Below are positions 61,501-64,000 of a DNA stretch of 64,000 nucleotides, in pieces. Positions within the stretch are counted from its first letter, which is position 1. Each line of letters begins with the position of its first letter. The translations under genes were made by a program, and so were the position numbers. The notes below the pieces were generated by a model that was not told the origin of the DNA, did not search any database, and saw nothing but the letters and a program-made list of their open reading frames with translations. The DNA is from Mugil cephalus (lineage: Eukaryota; Chordata; Actinopteri; Mugiliformes; Mugilidae): contig NC_061771.1 in NCBI RefSeq assembly GCF_022458985.1, positions 21,401,501 through 21,465,500 on the forward strand, written 5' to 3'.

Positions 61501-62272
61501 CCAACCGTCTCTGTCGACCAATCCAAACGGGACCCGTGCTTTTCAAAGCACGCACTCCAATGACAAGTCGCCTTCACGTTTTTTTCTTTTGTGTTATGTC
61601 TCCTGATTACACGTGTTTTGTTCAGACATGCTGTGAAATAATTCAAGACGTTGTGATTTACATTGGATTGTGTATATATATATATGTATATATATGTGTG
61701 TGTATATATGTACACACACACAATAGCCTACAGTGTTAAATAGTTATTTTACTATTAATTTCTCAGTAATTTTAAATGATTTTTTTTAAGTTTTAAGTTT
61801 TGTTGAATTTTACACTTTATTCCATTAAATAACAGACAAATGTCTGTAAAATTACGATACATTTGTGAACACATTTTAACAATAAATATCTGTATTTCTA
61901 ATGTTTTTTTTTATATGCAGTTACAATGATTTATTTATTTATTTTTGTTATTTCACATTTAACATGTAAAGTCACATTGTATTTTCCTTGATTGTCCAGA
62001 TTGTTTCTGTATTTTAAAAATACAGAAATGATCTGTAAAAACAAACAGTAAAATTCCGTTATATTACTTTTTTTTTTTTTTTTTACAGTGTATGGTCTCA
62101 TTTATAGTTGTAAGAATATTCTCACCTTGTAAGAATATCTTCAAATACATGTATAATTTCTCATACAAATGACAGACATGCTATTTGGTCTCATCCTCAG
62201 GCTGATATTGGTCAGCCCCACTGAAAACAAGAAAGTACAGTCTGTTGTTTGAAGTGAAGCTGGTTTACAATC

Positions 62273-62278
62273 TTTATT
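62273..62278 (-). terminator. Polyadenylation signal of the perforin-like gene
   Basis: AATAAA on the minus strand about 210 nt beyond the stop codon. Confidence 0.55.
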
Positions 62279-62483
62279 TTCATGAGAAAGCTACATAGAA
62301 TTTAACACAACAATGATTTGACATTGTCTCCACAATATGACTGACATATGACTGAAATGTCTAACTGCAAATACTGAAGATCAAACTGCATGAGGCATGA
62401 CTCAGTTCATCAGTCATGTGACCTGTTGCAGTATCACACAGATTAAAGAAAAACATGCAGGCTGAAAAATAAAAGATGTATTA

Positions 62484-64000
62484 CTATGGAGATGGTTTAT
62501 AGCGCTCACATTTCTCTCCAGTCAGATGACGGTCACAGGTGAGCGTGAACTCGACCTCATAGCCAGATTTGCTGTTGGAGCAGGTCCATGTATGTGACCC
62601 ACTTTCCACGGGTAGGTAACACTTTAACAGGAGGTCATCATAGTACAAATCCTCGTCCCAGACCTCCACCAACAAATCATGGTTTGTGTCCACCTTCAAG
62701 AGAAATATTTTAAGTCAGATTGGTTGTAATAATGTTATCTAACAGATTGAGTTTAATGGGTCATTTTAGATGCAGCATAAAGAACAGTGGAGCTGGGGTT
62801 GATGTGTCCAGATGTCCAGACAATATCCAACATTTCTAATTTAACCATTGCAATTAATATAGAAGAACTGCAATGGAATAACTCGCTGATATTACATCAT
62901 GCATTTATTTAGAATTATTGGTCATCACTGTATTTCACAGAAATAATTTTACTTGTTCTCTGTGAACACATTCATTTTGCACTGTAATGCCTGACTCAAT
63001 AAGAGTACAACAAAACCAATCTGGGGAAATGCAGCTATACTGACATCAGCAAAAAGGCAGTGGCTAGCTGTAGTCGACTGAACACTGCTGAACTAGAATA
63101 CATTCAGAGGAACAAGGTTACTGACCGTGCCCAGATTAAAGTAAGAGTCCCACCGGGGGTAGTTTGACTCAATCATACGAGTCGTGCGCCTGATGGAACC
63201 ATACTTGATCTTAGCATAGCTGTAGGTAGGAGAAAACAAAGCGACAGATGAAGTAACACTGCTGATACACCATCCTCAGACTTTAATCCCTGAGCTAACT
63301 CACCTGTCAGTCGGGCCAAGATGATCTCCTGCCAGACCCCAGGCTCGGTTCATGGTCACTTTCAGGGTCCCCTTGCGGGTCGCCAAGGGACAGCAGTTGA
63401 AAGACAAGTTAGGACTGTACCCACAAGACGGTGTTCTCCGTGAGTCTCTCACTACATTGTCCTTTAAGTACTGCTCAATAGCAGCCTTCATCCCTGCCTT
63501 TCGGCTCTCACTTGATATCAGCTCATATAATGGCCGAAGGGAGTATGAAACGACACCTGGGTGATCTTTCAGGCTACTCATCCAGTTGTGGAAGCCGCTG
63601 GAGTCTTCGTGGGTGAGTGAAAACTCCCCCAACCAACCAGAGCCACCTTCCACCTCTGTGTAGTGTTGGTGGAGACCACCGCCGAAGGCGACTGATCTAC
63701 CCCGATTCTGCACGACTGAGGTACAAGACCCGAGGCTGGAACTTGCCAACTTCCCCAGACCGACAGAGAAACCGAGTGATAAACAGGAGTGAACCTGGAA
63801 GACAGGAGGAAAAAGAAAATGCTTCATATAGTCACTGGCTGCATTTACTGTAAATTGTAGTTTTACGATGAGCTGTGACCGACGATTATTGAGATTATAG
63901 GGTTTGAGATGTAATAGCTTAATAATCCTCACTGTTTGACGAGGTGAACGACTCAAATACTGTGTGCAGTACCTCATCTTCAGTGAATCCGTTCAATCTG
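62484..64000 (-). CDS. prf1: Perforin-1-like protein, C-terminal part (5' end off the window)
   Basis: Visible exons: 63973-64000 (partial), 63304-63794, 63126-63219 and 62484-62693, with consistent phases (about 274 residues). The 491-nt exon encodes the end of the MACPF pore-forming domain (GGSGWLGEF, HPGVVSYSLRPLYELI), then the start of a C2 domain with GTLKVTMNRAWGLAGD. The next exons complete the C2 domain, with the Asp cluster VEVWDEDLYYDD suited to calcium binding, and a short cysteine-containing tail. Perforins are secreted by cytotoxic lymphocytes and bind membranes through the C2 domain in a calcium-dependent manner. Teleosts have several perforin-1-like genes, so the exact paralogue is not certain. 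No break is seen in the part present. Confidence 0.88.

Larger units (their letters stand above)
56873..62092. mobile_element. Stretch bounded by matching inverted ends (TA-CACTGTAAAA)
   Basis: The left end reads TACACTGTAAAAAA with a long A-run, then ACGTAAAATAACGGAAAATT. The right end reads GTAAAATTCCGTTATATTAC, a T-run, then TTTACAGTGTA. These are inverted copies with TA at both edges, typical of a fish DNA transposon with TA target duplication. Between them lie AT-rich arms, a spliced broken gene (57998-59880) and other repeats. It could be one 5.2 kb composite element or two small elements of the same family lying apart. Confidence 0.4.

Noticed and set aside
61389-61739. Frames with poly-Phe or poly-Arg/Glu
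   Set aside because: Generated by the CTT microsatellite.

Overview
The window is a piece of a teleost fish chromosome, most like a percomorph. The evidence is intron-rich vertebrate genes with GT-AG splice sites, a fish-type beta-actin (N-terminus MEDE), dense fish-type DNA-transposon, LINE and SINE relics, and many microsatellites. Every recognisable protein gene lies on the minus strand. I built gene models by hand from splice sites and reading phase. Apart from the edge-truncated and broken models, each spliced length divides by three and ends in a stop.

Layout, left to right. (1) 1-8.3 kb and 17.3-19.5 kb hold a tandem cluster of ICAM-like immunoglobulin adhesion receptors. Copy A is cut by the left edge, copy B has three Ig domains, copy C has two, and there is a dead fragment near 4.3 kb. 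(2) 13.5-16.9 kb and 24.7-28.1 kb hold two nearly identical, apparently intact copies of ptcd1, a mitochondrial pentatricopeptide-repeat protein. The 5' exons of an ICAM-like gene plus ptcd1 form a 10.6 kb unit present twice in direct orientation (6512-17121 and 17706-28315). Between gene pieces lie shared LINE relics, GATA repeats and a roughly 1.2 kb module found three times. That module carries a 28-bp-stem inverted repeat. (3) 30.1-34.6 kb is fbxl18 (F-box/LRR substrate receptor). (4) 36.2-40.1 kb is a cytoplasmic beta-actin gene with recognisable CCAAT and CArG control elements and one extra intron. The fbxl18-actb linkage is also found in mammals. (5) 44.3-53.7 kb is a large type I membrane glycoprotein with CUB, Ser/Thr-rich mucin, SEA-like, EGF and transmembrane segments and a long cytoplasmic tail. 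I cannot name it. (6) 54-62.1 kb is transposon-rich. It contains a broken, spliced gene with a SAM-like N-terminus, inside a stretch bounded by matching terminal inverted repeats. (7) 62.3 kb to the right edge is the 3' part of a perforin-like gene (end of MACPF plus C2 domain).

The genes do not form one pathway. Two themes stand out: immune-type genes that expand and shuffle (ICAM-like cluster, perforin-like gene) and conserved housekeeping genes (ptcd1, fbxl18, actb). The most interesting structural features are the ICAM/ptcd1 segmental duplication with exchanged 3' exons, the three-copy hairpin module beside ptcd1, the extra actb intron at codon 204, and the TIR-bounded block carrying a spliced host-like gene. 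No tRNA, rRNA or CRISPR array was seen.
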